Source: Ciona intestinalis
Taxonomy: Eukaryota; Chordata; Ascidiacea; Phlebobranchia; Cionidae
Assembly (NCBI RefSeq): GCF_000224145.3
Contig: NC_020175.2
Location: 4,511,800 to 4,575,799 of the forward strand
Reading direction: 5' to 3'
DNA length: 64,000 nucleotides
This document shows positions 1-12,611 of this stretch, piece by piece (the first letter of the stretch is position 1; the number at the start of each line of letters is the position of its first letter). Made by a program: the position numbers and the translations under genes. Under the pieces are notes generated by a model, which was not told where the DNA came from, made no database searches, and saw only the letters and a program-made list of their open reading frames with translations.

Positions 1-302
1 CTAATTGTTAGGTATTATAGCCAATATTTTGATTAAAGGATTTTTTATTTTGCTAAAACATCTGAATTTTGTGCCTACGAATTATTTGTTTAAGTTTGCA
101 TTTTTAAAATCTATATATGCTGCTCTCTAGTAAAGTTAAGAAGTCAGTTATGTACGGTCTGAAGGTTTTACTTTTAACACTATATTGTGGAACTAAAGTT
201 TTATTTTATAGGCTATATATATATGTTGATAAAACTCAATTTTTTAATAATTGTAAAAACATGTTTATGATTAACACATTTTTATGTATTGCTTTTTACT
301 AG

Positions 303-3300
303 CGGATGGCGTTAGAGCGACGAGTAAATTTTTACCACTTGGTTCTGTAAAGAGGGGAAGTGCGGGTATTTACGAGTGCACTGCTGATAATGGAGTGTCT
401 TCTCCAGTTACTCGCTCAATTAGACTTTCCGTTAATTGTAAGTCAATAAAAGTGTGTGTGGGTGTTGAATTGAGCGTGGGCATTGTATCGACTTTATATT
501 TACATTGTTGTAATTAAGGGGCTTTTAAATCGGACAAGTCTGGACATGTTTTATTTTATTTTTATGTTGGTGACTATGACATACAGTCATACAGTAATAA
601 TTTTTAAGTATATATATGTAAATTAGGACAGGTTTAAACATGTCCAAACCAGTTCAAACTTGTTTTGCCACACCTTCACCTTTAAGTATATTAAGCTCTT
701 CTGTGAATCTATCATTTGTAGTCTGTAGGCTTGTCACTTGTAGTTGTGTAATAGTAATATGCAGGTAGATGTGTACAGAAGTAGATTTAAAAAGTAAATA
801 GACCTTTACAATATTTAGCTGCTACAAGTACATTAATGGTAACCTAATAAATACATTATTTATAAGAGTTTCCAAAAATGTAATATTGGATTGTTATGTT
901 GCAAATGTGGTAAATATGTAAGGGAATAACGTTTCATTTCAGAGTTTTTAAGGAACTATTCCCATAAATAATAAAATAAATAAGATACTATACATTTTTT
1001 TAAATATTTAGTTAATATTAATATAATATGTATTATTTTGTTGAAATCCTATAAAGAGTATAAGCTGTCATACCAGAAACTTGTAAGCAAATGCTCATAA
1101 AAAGCAAGCGTTATACTTTTCAATCGAAACTTAGTGGGAAAACAAATGATGTCACTATTTTAAAGTGACACCTGATGCACTGCTAACATGGCACCTATGT
1201 TGCATGGGAGACAACTTAGTCAACACTAATTCATTTAACCCCTCACAACCAGATCCACCAGAAATCGATGAGACTTTGTCACCCACTACGGTGCTTGCAC
1301 CTAAAGGACAAACTTTCTACATAGAATGTGTGACTTCTGGTTTCCCTGACCCTACTTTTCAATGGATTATGCCAGATGGTAAAACGTAAGTTAAGTTATT
1401 TAAAAAAATATTTTTGAAAAAAAAAATCTATTTTTGAAACAAATTTTAAAAATAGCCAATTTGTTTCGCAGCCGCTTTAAGAGTTAATAGGTATTTTGAA
1501 ATCTAGTTTTTGTGAGCTTGTTATGTGCAAGCAAACAACTTTGTTTGCATATTAATTAATAATTACAGACAATTTAATTTGCTAACTTAGCTGTTCTCCA
1601 AACTAATTGTTTAAAGTGCATAAAATTTAAAGAAAGTTAATGTATGTTTTACTCTGAATTAAATTGCAATTCCCAGTGTTCACTATGTGATTAGTTGTAT
1701 GTCAGCCAAATCAATATTTGTAAAGATTTTAATTAAATGCAAATCATTTGAAATATAATACTTAAAAACATCTCATTACATTAATAATTTAATTTGAAAA
1801 AATAATGTTTTAAAATTTATTTTCTTTTTTATGTTACCCATTAAAAGCAAAGCCTTGGGCATAAATTAAGGATTTTAGTTCCCATATTATAAGCTTATTT
1901 TATTATTGCATTGTTCTTCAGGCTGTTTAAAATGAAACCGAATTTAATCAATAATATTAATATGGTAACTGACAGAGACCAGAGGTCTCTTGGGCAAAAT
2001 TAAAATTGATTTTTTAAATGAGTTTTGCATCAAATACAACCAACAGGGATTGGATTGTTGAAATATATTTATTAGGAATGAGAACTAAGACGTAAATTAA
2101 GCTTTGTTAACAAAACAGTTAGTTTCCTAATTTTGTTATTTTTTATTATTGGACATTGTTGGACATACGATAAAATAGTTTTTTCTTGATGTATGATGAT
2201 GGTATATACCACTTTTTTTTTACTGGATTAACGTTTGGGTACGTGTAATGTTTTAAACAAAGTTTAAAATAATTTTCTTACTTGGGTATCTATTCTAAAT
2301 TACTTGTCACTAATAGGTTGTCTAAATTGTCAGCCATGTATAACAACGAAAATCCCTCTCCAAAAAATACACCCACAAAGTTGCATTCTTGTTAACTCGT
2401 AAGCCAGCGCGAGGTATATGAAACAGAACAAGTTACAACGACTGTCGTTGCCATGATAGGATAAAGCAAGTTGCATTCATTCATTTGTTCACATATTTGT
2501 ATTCCTAGCTTCAAGAAGCAATTCAGCAACGAACGTTTCAATGTTCTCACCACCAAGGAAGGAATAAACACAATATCAAAGTTTTATTTCTCTCCATTAC
2601 AACTTAGTGACTATGGCAACTACACTTGCATTGCTTCAAACCAAATGGGAAGAGTCAACACCACAATTGCTCTTTCTCGTAAGTTGGAACGCAACTTGTG
2701 ACGTATATTTTGCCTGGAGTTACCTAGTTTATATACAGTTACATGTTGGTGATGTTACACCTTGTCTATAGTCATCAAACATATGAAAACTCATTAAGAA
2801 ATGTGACGAATACTTTGACTGTAAAAATACAACACAATATTAAAAGTACTTGTTAGAGTTTTAGCATATTTGCCTGAATTCAAATTATGACTTTCTAATA
2901 TTTTAATATTTTTATCTTGGTAATGTTTTAATCTTTTTATATAAAACTAAAATATAATTTTCAAGAAACACACTTTATAATTATTTTTTTCTTAATCTTT
3001 TCCACATTACAGGCAAGATTGTTCCCCCCACAAGACCCCCTCCAGGAGATTGTAAGTTTATGATTTCAATTATTTTAATTCAATTTATGGCTTAATGGAA
3101 TTTTCAAAAAAAAAAACTTTTTAGATGGTATATATTTATAAGCAAATGTAATGTTTTTTTAAATCTGTTAATAAAATAAAACTGCCAATGTGAAACAACT
3201 GTACAACGAGTATGGCAAAAGCACCACAATGACTAGGTTTTATTTTTGTCACCATTTTAAATTTTGAAGGGAAAGTTTGTATCTTGAGGTGCGGCTAGCT

Positions 3301-3790
3301 TATGTGAGCTATTATACCGCCACAAACAAAAGAAACAATAATCACAGTGCTTAGGCACTTCACTAAGCTACAGTTTCACCTTTTAAACTTTCTATAAACA
3401 TAATAAAATTCTAAACAATGTTTTTTATAAACATTATAGCTAAGAAAAAGTATTCTGTTTATTTAAAAATAACACACATATCGAATGCCTTCTTTTTATA
3501 AAACATACAACTTAACATAACAACTAGTTAAAATATAGTTTTATGATAATTATATTTTACCAATATAAAATATATTACTAAAAAATAACAGAATACTAAA
3601 AAATATATATATTATATAATACAGTATATGTATAATTCTTTCTTTTATTTTATGTATTTTTCCAGTGTTCAATAGAAAATGGACAGGAGATGGAAAGGGG
3701 GGTAGGAATAATTCTCCGTTAGCAAAAACATTGCTTTCAAACCACATATTAATCGTAATTGTTACATCTGTGCTTGCTTTTTTGTTGTAG
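303..3790 (+). CDS. IgLON/lachesin-like Ig-domain cell adhesion protein, 3' part, probably GPI-anchored
   Basis: Five exons join in phase: 303-437, 1253-1385, 2509-2678, 3013-3051 and 3666-3790 (TAG at 3788-3790). The first encodes the end of an Ig domain (GIYECTADNG, the D-x-G/A-x-YxC type). The next two encode a complete last Ig domain: it opens YPPEIDE after a split tyrosine codon, has a cysteine in FYIECV, a tryptophan in FQWIMPDGKT, and closes SDYGNYTCIASNQMG. A short proline linker (PPTRPPPGD) follows. The final exon ends in a small-residue stretch and a hydrophobic tail (about 14 residues ending VLAFLL) directly before the stop, as in GPI-signal peptides. IgLON proteins (LSAMP, neurotrimin, OBCAM) and insect lachesin have three Ig domains and such a tail and act at the cell surface in homo- and heterophilic adhesion. 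The 5' exons (signal peptide, Ig1, start of Ig2) lie outside the window. I am confident of the Ig family and moderately so of the IgLON/lachesin placement. Confidence 0.82.
2385..2500 (+). repeat. SINE-like dispersed repeat, copy 1
   Basis: The stretch holds recurring blocks: gttaactcgtaagccag, tgaaacagaacaag, acgactgtcgttgcc and a tail ending ttgcattcattcat. The same blocks in the same order recur at 18883-18965, 49790-49985, 51170-51580 and 56390-56600. This copy sits at the 3' end of the intron before the exon at 2509 and supplies sequence close to its acceptor. It resembles the composite SINE type described from Ciona; the family name was not verified. Confidence 0.55.
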
Positions 3791-5107
3791 TGTGATGATT
3801 TCCTGTGACTGTCAAAAGTAATATCTATTATGTATAAAAAATTATAATCCTTGTTTTGGTGCTAAATCAGGTCTGGGTTTTAAAAGACCAGAGCTTCCAA
3901 AATTATAATTTAGTTTGGTTAATAAGCAGCTGATTTTATGTTAATCTTGTTTAAAAATGCCACAAAAATACTAAAATCCTGATTTGGAAAACTTGTTTTT
4001 AATATTAAGCTTCCAAAATAACATCCCAGTAGGTTCTGCCTAAAATTTTGCCCTTTCTAAATTCAAAAATTTTTGTTTTTACATTCAAACATTTTTTTCA
4101 TTGTATGCATAAATTCTTCAAATTATTGGCAAATTTGTGCACAAGATACTTTTCTTCATGACTGTTTTTCCTACTTTCAGTCCATTCATTGTTACCTGGC
4201 CTATAGTTTCTTTTATTTTAGATCAAGATTTGTTTCCGTATTTTGCTGCCCACTATTTTTTCACTGTGTTTTAACCCATAGTTTGCAGTGTTGCCAGTTT
4301 TATTTGCTACTAATCAAGCAACAGCAGTTTCAAGTGAAATCAGTTGCGAAAGGAATCACTGTTTTATTTTTTATGCTTATTTTAAATGAAATCATATAAA
4401 TGTCTTGTGTATCAATGTTATTTTTCACTCTGCAGTTAATATAAAATTGTAAATGAAAACAAATTTCATATTTTTTAATTTTAGCATTTTTAATTTAAAT
4501 CAATAATTATGAAACCTGGTCACTCCTACTATAAATATCATATACACTCCATTATTGGTGCTACCTTATCTACTCTTTCTTAACTTGTAAGTCATTTTGC
4601 ATTTCATTTTTATTTGCAATGTAAAACTCTTAGAAGGCCCAAAACATAGAGTCATGAGCCAACTGTGGCCCAAATCTCTGGTGCTATGGCATGCCATGCT
4701 GTATAACATTTCCTAAAACCAAAATTGTAGTCCCTAAGCATTACCCAGCAATTCATTGCTCAATGGTATTATGCTGACCCATATTGAAACTTTGGACCAA
4801 TAAAAACTTGGCTAAATCCGCAAGTATATAGTGTAGTTGCATATCATATCATATTTCCTTGCCATTCCCTCTTCAAGTCTTGCTGTCATCTGTTTTAATG
4901 TTTCTTCTTCTTTTCAGGTACATGTATAGGGCATAGGAACCATGTGTTTATAGGTTTTTTTGGACATAACAGGCCACAACACACATAAACTGAGGCAAAG
5001 AAGAATTTCCCCAAAATACCATAATTTTCGTGAACGTTAAAACTGGCTTTAATAACGACAACACCTTAAAACAAGATTGACACAGTGCCCTGTAACAAGA
5101 GATAGGG
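3791..5107. other. Intergenic spacer between the Ig-domain gene and endonuclease V
   Basis: AT-rich sequence containing the 3' UTR of the upstream gene and the promoter of the next. I see no convincing exon. The 108-codon open frame at 4073-4399 has no recognisable domain and low-complexity composition. No clear AATAAA signal was found directly after the stop at 3790. Confidence 0.5.
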
Positions 5108-8100
5108 ATGGACAATAAAATAACTGATGAACAGATTGCAGAATGGAACAGGTAACACAATATTCATTAATTTTGTTAGGCCGTTATTTTCCTTTCCATA
5201 ACCAAACAAAAAAAATTTCAATAACATTTGTTTCATTGGGAATGTTTTGGGATATTTTTTTATTGGGGAGAGTAAGGGATATTTTTTTGTATTGTGAATC
5301 CATTCAATCTCCATTATTTATTAATGTCACTAGACTCACTATATAGGTTTTTAGGTACTGTTTTTTTGCATACACCTTGAATTAATTTTGTATAAAACGT
5401 TTAAGAATTTTTTTTATAAATTCTCTGTAATTTTTGTTGTGTTTTATTATTGTTTAATTTTTTTTAACGACTGAAACCAGTAAACAGGAAGAATTAAGGG
5501 ATAAAATCATAAGAAGTGATGGGGATTTCTCACTTTCCAAAGTAAAGTATGTTGGTGGTTTTGACGTCTCATATTCCAAAATAAATCACGAACTGGCTGT
5601 CTCTTGCATGGTTGTCCTTAGCTATCCTGAAATGAAGGTTTGAAATAAAACTTATTTCTCCTTATTTATGTATGGAATGCTTTAATTAAGTTCTATTCAC
5701 ACTCGTGTCACATCTGCTGCAATATAAATAACTTTAATTTATTCACCGCATGATTAGTGACACAGCCATAAAAATAAGGGGTGGATTTTATACTTATTTT
5801 TGCAAAAAACTGGGAGGATTGCAATCTTAAACCCCATGGTTGAATCAATGTGCTTAATATATATTTTCACTGAATTGTTCCGAAAACGTGTGACAATATG
5901 TCTCAATATCCATGTGTGTCCTTCAGTTATATGGGGCATATGCCCCCTTTATCAGTTGTTCTTGACTAGTGTTCTGATAGTGCTACTTCCAAGTCTGTTA
6001 AAATACTGAATGATTCAAAACCATAATCACTGGTCATTTCATCCACAGCAAGTCTACATGAACACAACAAAAGTTAAACTTAGCTGTCCTTATAAGAGCA
6101 GTTATTTGGCGTTCCGTGAAATTGAACCATTTCAACAAGAACTACAGCTTTTGAAAGCAAAGAAGCCAAACCTTGAACCACAAGTAAGGAGAATATACTT
6201 TTTAGGCAACAATTTTTTGGGGTGAAAGCCCCACAAACAGGAGGTTCTGGAATAATACGTCTTTATATTGGCCCTTTTTGCAATTGTATTTGAGGAGCGG
6301 CTTGCTTGTATGAAGTTCTATACCCTGCAAAATGTACCCTGGTGTACAACTTTCTGTCGCATACTTTACATATGCAATTTCATTGGTCTGAGAACCATGC
6401 AATTCATCAAGCAGCAATTTCACCTCATTCCTTTTTTGTGCAAGGGAATTATTTACTGGTGTCAAGGTTTGTTGTTTTAAAAATACCTCTTTGAACTGTA
6501 GTTTTATGTTAATTTGAATAAGTAGGATACTCAGTGTATTTTGACTGTTTCTTTTATATAATGGGGCCTACATTAAGTATTAAACCTAAAATGAAAAAGA
6601 GTAAAAACTATAAAAAAGCGTGCATACCTAAAACAATTAACTGCTGTATTAAAATAAGAACGACCAAACCATTAGCTTTTATATAATATGCTATTAATGT
6701 AACTATTTCTTGTTATTTGGTGGAAAACTTTAGTTGCAAAAAATAGATCTTAAAATATTGAACAATGTTAAAAAAGACATTTCTTAATATGTTAGAAATA
6801 AGAACAATGATATATTTTGAGATATAGACTGTGAAAGTAAGGTAAAGTCTTAGAAAAAGGCATGATATTTCCTTGTCTATAAGTGGTTATCACCATTTTA
6901 AATCAATTAAAAACACAAGTCAATACAGAAAGCATGCCTGAGTCTGTACTGTAGACTGTACAGTTATTTATGCTTATAAACTTTTTATTCATTCTTGCAA
7001 TTTATACAATTTAGAATTCCTGTTTTTATTTTTTTCTCGCGATTCTGAATGGCGGAACGCACCACAAAAGACAGGTTAATATTTTGAATGCTCTTTATAT
7101 TCGTTGTTTGCTTTAGTGTTATATGAGGGCGGAAGACCTGTGTGAAGTATTATACCAGCCAGTAACAAATTCACTGAATCACCAGGCTTCAAATTCCCCT
7201 CACTTTTTCCATGTAGTAAAAATATTACATTTTGGAAAATCCTAATTACTTGTTGCTCTAAGCATGGCTGTGTTTGAATAAGGAATTTATACTAGAAGTC
7301 ACAAACTGATCATTGTGATTTGTGAGAGAATATTTTGAATGAACAAAAAAGTCAATGTGTGTAGCATGTCTTAGTCCGCAGTTATTTATACACTTTATTA
7401 AATTACTATGCATTATTTCTACCATTCTGAATTACTTTATAAATCGATTCTCTTATGCTACCGATTGCCTGAACGCCCCACAAATGACAGAATAATATTA
7501 TGAATGGCCTTTATATTCGTTGTTTGCTTTAGTGTTTTATGAGGGGCGGTAGACTTGTGTGAAATTCTATACCAGCAAACACACAACAAATCCTATACTG
7601 AAAAACTAGCTATAAAAAGCGAACTCATTAAGCTGCAACTTCCCCTCACTGTTTTACAATTTCATAAAATATATAGGTGCGTGCTTTGTATTAATGTTAT
7701 ATAAGCAGTGGCAGAGCTGCGTAACAAATATTTGCCAGCAACAACTAGTACCAAATTTTAGGGAATTCAAATTTATCACAGAATGCAATCAATTCTTACC
7801 TTTTTCAATTCCACAGAACAGTTTTTATAATCTTATGATTTTGTTTCGACATAATGTGTGATCTATGTTGTAACTTCATAGTCAGCAAGTGTAACAACTG
7901 GTATTCGCTAACTGTGTCATGTTTAATGCATGTATCATGCTCATCTTGTTGTTCTGGTGTAAAAGTTGTCATTTGCTATTATTTTATATCAACTAAATAT
8001 TAAGCCTTTAACTTTAGCATGTTCCATTTTGCAGAGTATATCGTTTGCATAGCAAATCAGCAATATTTATTTCGCAACATACTGTATTTTTATGTTGGCT

Positions 8101-9396
8101 ATATATATATCTTCTATATATGCTTATTTTGACATATTGTATTTTTAGGCTCTAAAACTGGGTCTAAAAATCTTGTTACTAAATTATAAAACTATTTCAG
8201 GTTTTCCTGTTGGACGGGAACGGCTTCTTCCACATTAGAAGATGTGGTGCAGCATCACACTTAGGAGTTTTATCCAACACCAGGACAATTGGAGTCGCAA
8301 AGAGTCTCATAGAAATACCAGAAGATGGGGTGAAAAAAACTGAAGTGATTTCACAGGTTTGTTTTCTGATTTATCCATCTATTTAAAAAAAAAACTAATA
8401 AAGTCTAAAAAAAAGGTGTATAACAAAAAAGGAATTTACAAGGATTCACAAATTTAAATGTGCAATAAAATGTGCCAAACTTTAGTTAATTGTGATTAAA
8501 TTTAAAAAATATATAAAATAGATTAGATATTACCAATTACCGGCAGTTTTTATGAACAAATATCTGTGAAATTTATGTAGTTTTTCACAGAGTGTTATAG
8601 CGAGGTAATTTTAGCGCTTAAAACTTCCGTTTTTATATTAAATTTGTTTTCTATAAGAAAAAACAAATGTATGTAATTTCACAGACCCTTATATGTTTCA
8701 ACCTCCTCGTTATTTTTAGTTTAAAAGATTAAGAAAGACAGGAGGAAATGAACTTGACATTATTTCCACAGAAAAAAATGAAGTTCTTGCAAAGGTAGTG
8801 TTGCTTTATTTGTTTAACTATTTTGTATGTATTAATTATATAGTGCCTTAAATAAAATCAGTCCTTTTTTTGTTTATTTACTATGAATATAACTTACTTA
8901 TCTTTGCATGGCGAAAAAGACAGTCATTATATAAGCCGGTATTCTGTTTCCTCATGCACGCTTATGATTTACCACATGTAACTTGGTTTGTGTAGATTCA
9001 TTAAAAATATTTATCTTTTAAATATTTTAACTTTTCTAGGCAGTTTTGTATGCCCCAAAAGTAGAAAAACCGATTTTTGTTTCTGCTGGTCACAAATGCT
9101 CGCTGGAAACTGCTGCAAAAATAGTGAAAGGGTGTACTAAAACCCGTATACCAGAACCTATTAAAATGGTATGTATTTTATTTTTTTGAACTGTTTTAGA
9201 AAAAGTGTACAAACCATATACCAGAACGGCAGAACTTATTATATTGGTTTGTAGTTTGTTTTTTTAATTGTTTTAGCAGCCTGATCTTAATATGAATCCT
9301 AAATCTTAATTTCGCCATATTTGTTTGCAATTACTTTGTTTTTGTCTGTAACAGGCAGATAAATGGTCAAGGAAAGAACTTAAAAAGATCGAATGA
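5108..9396 (+). CDS. ENDOV: Endonuclease V (inosine-specific endonuclease)
   Basis: Seven coding exons join in phase to give about 245 residues: 5108-5151, 5481-5637, 6049-6183, 8201-8356, 8720-8794, 9040-9168 and 9355-9396 (TGA). Endonuclease V cleaves one phosphodiester beyond inosine; the animal enzyme acts mainly on inosine-containing RNA. Family motifs appear in order: VGGFDVSY (D43), PYKSSYLAFREIEPF (E91), FLLDGNGFFH (D117), HLGVL followed by GVAKSL, and SAGHKCSLETA (H207). D43, E91 and D117 occupy the metal-binding acidic positions of the family and H207 the conserved histidine, so the enzyme should be active. The start is a tiny 44-base exon encoding MDNKITDEQIAEWN; its phase fits the next exon (KQEELRDKII), and family N-termini have a W-K/N-x-x-Q-x-x-L pattern here. 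It is slightly shorter than the human enzyme (about 280 residues), mostly at the C-terminus. Intron 3 (6184-8200) is large and repeat-rich. Confidence 0.92.
6935..7770 (+). repeat. Diverged tandem duplication inside endonuclease V intron 3
   Basis: Two units of about 300 bases (about 6935-7230 and 7360-7660) share ttatattcgttgtttgcttt followed by agtgtt-t-tgaggg, then a block reading tgtgtgaa-t-tataccagc. A third shorter relative runs to about 7770 (atgttatataagcagtggcag). Related fragments with the tgtgag/tgaa-tataccagc block lie near 3290-3330, 6290-6345 and 15040-15070, so it is a dispersed family that has also duplicated locally. Confidence 0.55.
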
Positions 9397-9723
9397 AAAT
9401 TATTGCGACAAATCATGCCATAAACTTACTATGCACTTATTTTATACAGTATTATGCATGTGCTGTGACATCCTATCTCTTTGTAATAGTTTTAGTTGAG
9501 AAAGATTATTTAATCTCAGGTTAAAACAGTCTCTCAGTTTTTTCTATAATTTTAATAAGACCTGACGCTGCCAATTCTTTAAGTTTCTAATTACCAACTT
9601 TTTTATAATTTTTTATATTGGTTTTTAATATTGTCTATTAATTGTATTGGGGTCTAGTCACTTGTGTCTGGAACACCCTGCCTTCATTTTCTTTGCATAT
9701 TATTCTTGTTATTGAACAAATAT

Positions 9724-9729
9724 AATAAA
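9724..9729 (+). terminator. Polyadenylation signal for endonuclease V
   Basis: AATAAA about 330 bases after the TGA at 9394-9396, followed by a GT/T-rich stretch (gaatgaatttgtcctg). It is the first canonical hexamer after the stop. Confidence 0.6.
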
Positions 9730-10635
9730 ATTTGCAAACGGAATGAATTTGTCCTGTTTACATCTTTGTCGCTTTCTATTGCCAGGTTCGATCATATCTA
9801 GTGTACTCTGTTTTGTCCTGTTTACGTCGTGGCAAAATATTACAAGTTTACGAAAAATAATAACCGCTAGATGATGCTGTTGCCATACCTTAGACTGTAC
9901 GTCTTAATTGCGATTCGTTAAAAATATAAAAAGGACGTTAAACTAAATGTCGCAACGATTAATTATTTTTGGTTATACTAACATGGTTTTAAGTCATATA
10001 GTTATGACATTATTTAGATTTTAGACATAACGTAAAAATCGTAGTCTTATATTTCAATTTCTTAGCAGAACGATAATACGCTTAGCTATTTTCCCGTTCT
10101 AAGTTCCGGTACGACTACAATGTGTACAGTCCTGTCGACAATAAAACATGCACACATTAATTAGCATTGACAATTGATATGTGACCTTTATGCCTGTCAC
10201 CCTGACGGTCATTCAGTAACACGCGTCGAAAGTTTTCAAGTTAATAAAATTTATATCAGGGTTTTCAAACTTTTAGGATCGTGGCACTCATTAAATCTCT
10301 GGTCCCGTTTACGCCAAACCGGATTTATGAATATTTATCACACAACACATGTCGAAACTTCTTCGAAAGCTACAGTGGACCATTTACACAATTTAAGAAA
10401 CTCTAGTTTAAATTACCGCCTATAGTTGTTTACATTTTGTGCACGGGAATTAATCCCAACCGTATTACGTAAAGTTGTAGACCACCAGCGTAAATCTTCC
10501 AACATTTCTGCAGCTAAGCAAACATGCAGGACCTATATTGCGCAATTCCCTCGTTGAATAAATCGACCACCCAATCGCCATTAACTTCCAACACAATCAA
10601 CAACTCTTGGAGTAGCTGTCTTTGTATGTCGAAAG

Positions 10636-10898
10636 TATGACGTCATAAGGTGGATTGTTGTGAAAAGTTCGAAGGTCTCTTTCTTGCGAAAGAACCTGGC
10701 TGATTGGTCACGCGCTCGACTCTTTTTCTTCCATGTTTTGCATCCGCAATAGCAGTGGTTCCAGTGAAAAAAACGTTGCAAAAAATTAACAAAATTAACA
10801 AATTTTAAACTTTATTTTAAGAAACCACAGTGTTTTTGCTGTTACCGAAAATGTCTCCGGGAACACTGTTCGTTACCCTAGGTCAATATGACGTCATA
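10636..10898. promoter_or_regulatory. Two identical 12-base CRE/ATF palindromes
   Basis: TATGACGTCATA occurs at 10636-10647 and again at 10887-10898. The core TGACGTCA is the full cAMP-response-element palindrome bound by CREB/ATF dimers. Two perfect 12-mers 251 bases apart in non-coding DNA suggest a regulatory element; its target is unknown. Confidence 0.4.
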
Positions 10899-11762
10899 CA
10901 AGCTGTTGACTCGACGGCAATATATTGTTTCGCAACAATATGTCGCGAAAGACCCGGAGAAAAGTGTAACCGTCAGGGAAATGGACCAGGTCAAAAAGAC
11001 AAAGGCACATATAGTCAGTTCATGTAGAAATCATGTATGTACGATATAGGTTGTTTATCAGCAAGCAGCGATAAACGGTTTATTGCGTTTAATTAACTCG
11101 ATAGCGTGTGTTTTTAAGTCACATTGACAGTAGAGTTACGCGGAATATTATGGGAATTTCCTATAATGCAAGTCATGCGCATTTAGAAAGTCGGTAATTA
11201 GTAATAGCTTAGCATTGGCACGCTGTGTACTTAGTGCTAAAAGGTTAAAGTCTATATGGCTCACTCCAAAGCACAGTAAAATATCAAACAATACTCAAAT
11301 GTTTTTGCTACTGGTGTAACATGTGTAGGCGTAATGTAGCGACAAGTCCATTTGGTGAAACAACCAGCTGTGCCCACAAAATCATTCGAAATTAAAAGAA
11401 ATTAGTTTTCTTTGTTCTGCATACGTATCGGAAGCAATTGCCTTCTGTTTATAACGTAATAACATCAGCCGTTCACCGAATTCGATAAAACTGTTTATAT
11501 TACGTCTTGCTGAGCACGTTGTTTATGTTTGTAAAGTTGCAGATTGGTAATCTCTCAATGACACTTCCCTATACGTAGTGTTTAGGTAGGGGGAAATGCG
11601 GTCAATACAAGCAGTGCTATGTAGAGAATATAGGTATTGTTGAAGTTATATAATGGCAGATGCACTTAGACTCAAAGACTAGAGAGCGTAGGCTGCACTA
11701 TTTGTGTTACTTTGACAGATTAAAACTTAGAAAATTCTGTCGTGTATGGGCGACAGAAGGAT

Positions 11763-11953
11763 ATATAGTAGGGTAGGGGAAGATGGGACAATTGTTTCAT
11801 CCCATTTGGTATAGTAAACGAAGAATGTTAAATGAATTATAAAAACATATTCTTAAGACTACCATAAATGATTGTTAATTGTTTAAAATACGATCAGGCT
11901 ATTTGGATATTATGTGTTAAAGGTGTCCCATCTTCTCCCAGCTTACTATATAG
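11763..11953 (+). mobile_element. MITE, full-length copy (Cimi-1-like)
   Basis: About 190 bases with terminal inverted repeats: it opens tatagtagggtaggggaaga and closes with the inverse (cccatcttctcccagcttac). The interior (cgttgttaattgtttaaaac-type block, then gatcagg-tatttggatatta) is shared with the other copies in this window. It has no coding capacity. It resembles the Cimi-1 MITE described from Ciona; identity was not verified. Confidence 0.7.
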
Positions 11954-12611
11954 CAACGAAGCGCTGGATTAGTACAAGAAAGTTAAACCCAACCGAAACC
12001 CGTATCGTTTAGGTTCAGACAATTTCTGATAGTCAGTCAATTATTTCATATTTTATGGCAAAAGAAACTAGGACAGGTGGTTTATTAATTAAGTGTGAAT
12101 GGATAGGCAAATGCGGGAAATAAAATAATGAGGTTTATATCCCAGAAGGCAGTATTGGTATGACACTTTCACACTACTGGGCTAGTGGCAGTATTAAGCA
12201 TGTACCGGACGTATTTATTGATTTTGTTCTAAAATAGATAAATATTTGGACTATTATAGGTTTTGTTTCATATGTTAAAATTGTTTTGTAGAATTTACTC
12301 TGCTTTATGAATGCAATCTTACATATTTACATATATGATCATTATTATTGTATATATAGGTCATGTAGATTACGTCTGCCATACCGGGTTACTATAACAG
12401 ACTTCCGTGTTTAAACAGATGTCATTTTATCCATATCGTTGTCATGTATTATTCAACGCAAAATTAAAGCAACATTGTCATTCCTAAAAAATCCGTAGTT
12501 ATATAGTTAATTTAAATTACATGCATATAAAAACTGTAGTAACCAAACTAAATCATAACATGCATATAAAATTAATATAGCTAAATTGTTGGTAATTGCA
12601 ACGAATTAAAA

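Larger units (their letters stand above)
9730..12611. other. Intergenic spacer upstream of the SLC43-like gene
   Basis: No supported gene. It holds two 12-base CRE palindromes (10636-10647, 10887-10898), one MITE (11763-11953) and, just before the next ATG, a direct repeat acatgcatataaaa at 12519-12532 and 12558-12571 that includes a TATA-like run about 45 bases before the start codon. Short open frames at 10581-10781 (-) and 10830-11027 (+) show no domain or splice support. Confidence 0.5.

Noticed and set aside
4073..4399. 108-codon plus-strand open frame rich in F, Y, C and H
   Set aside because: AT-rich composition effect; no domain or splice context.
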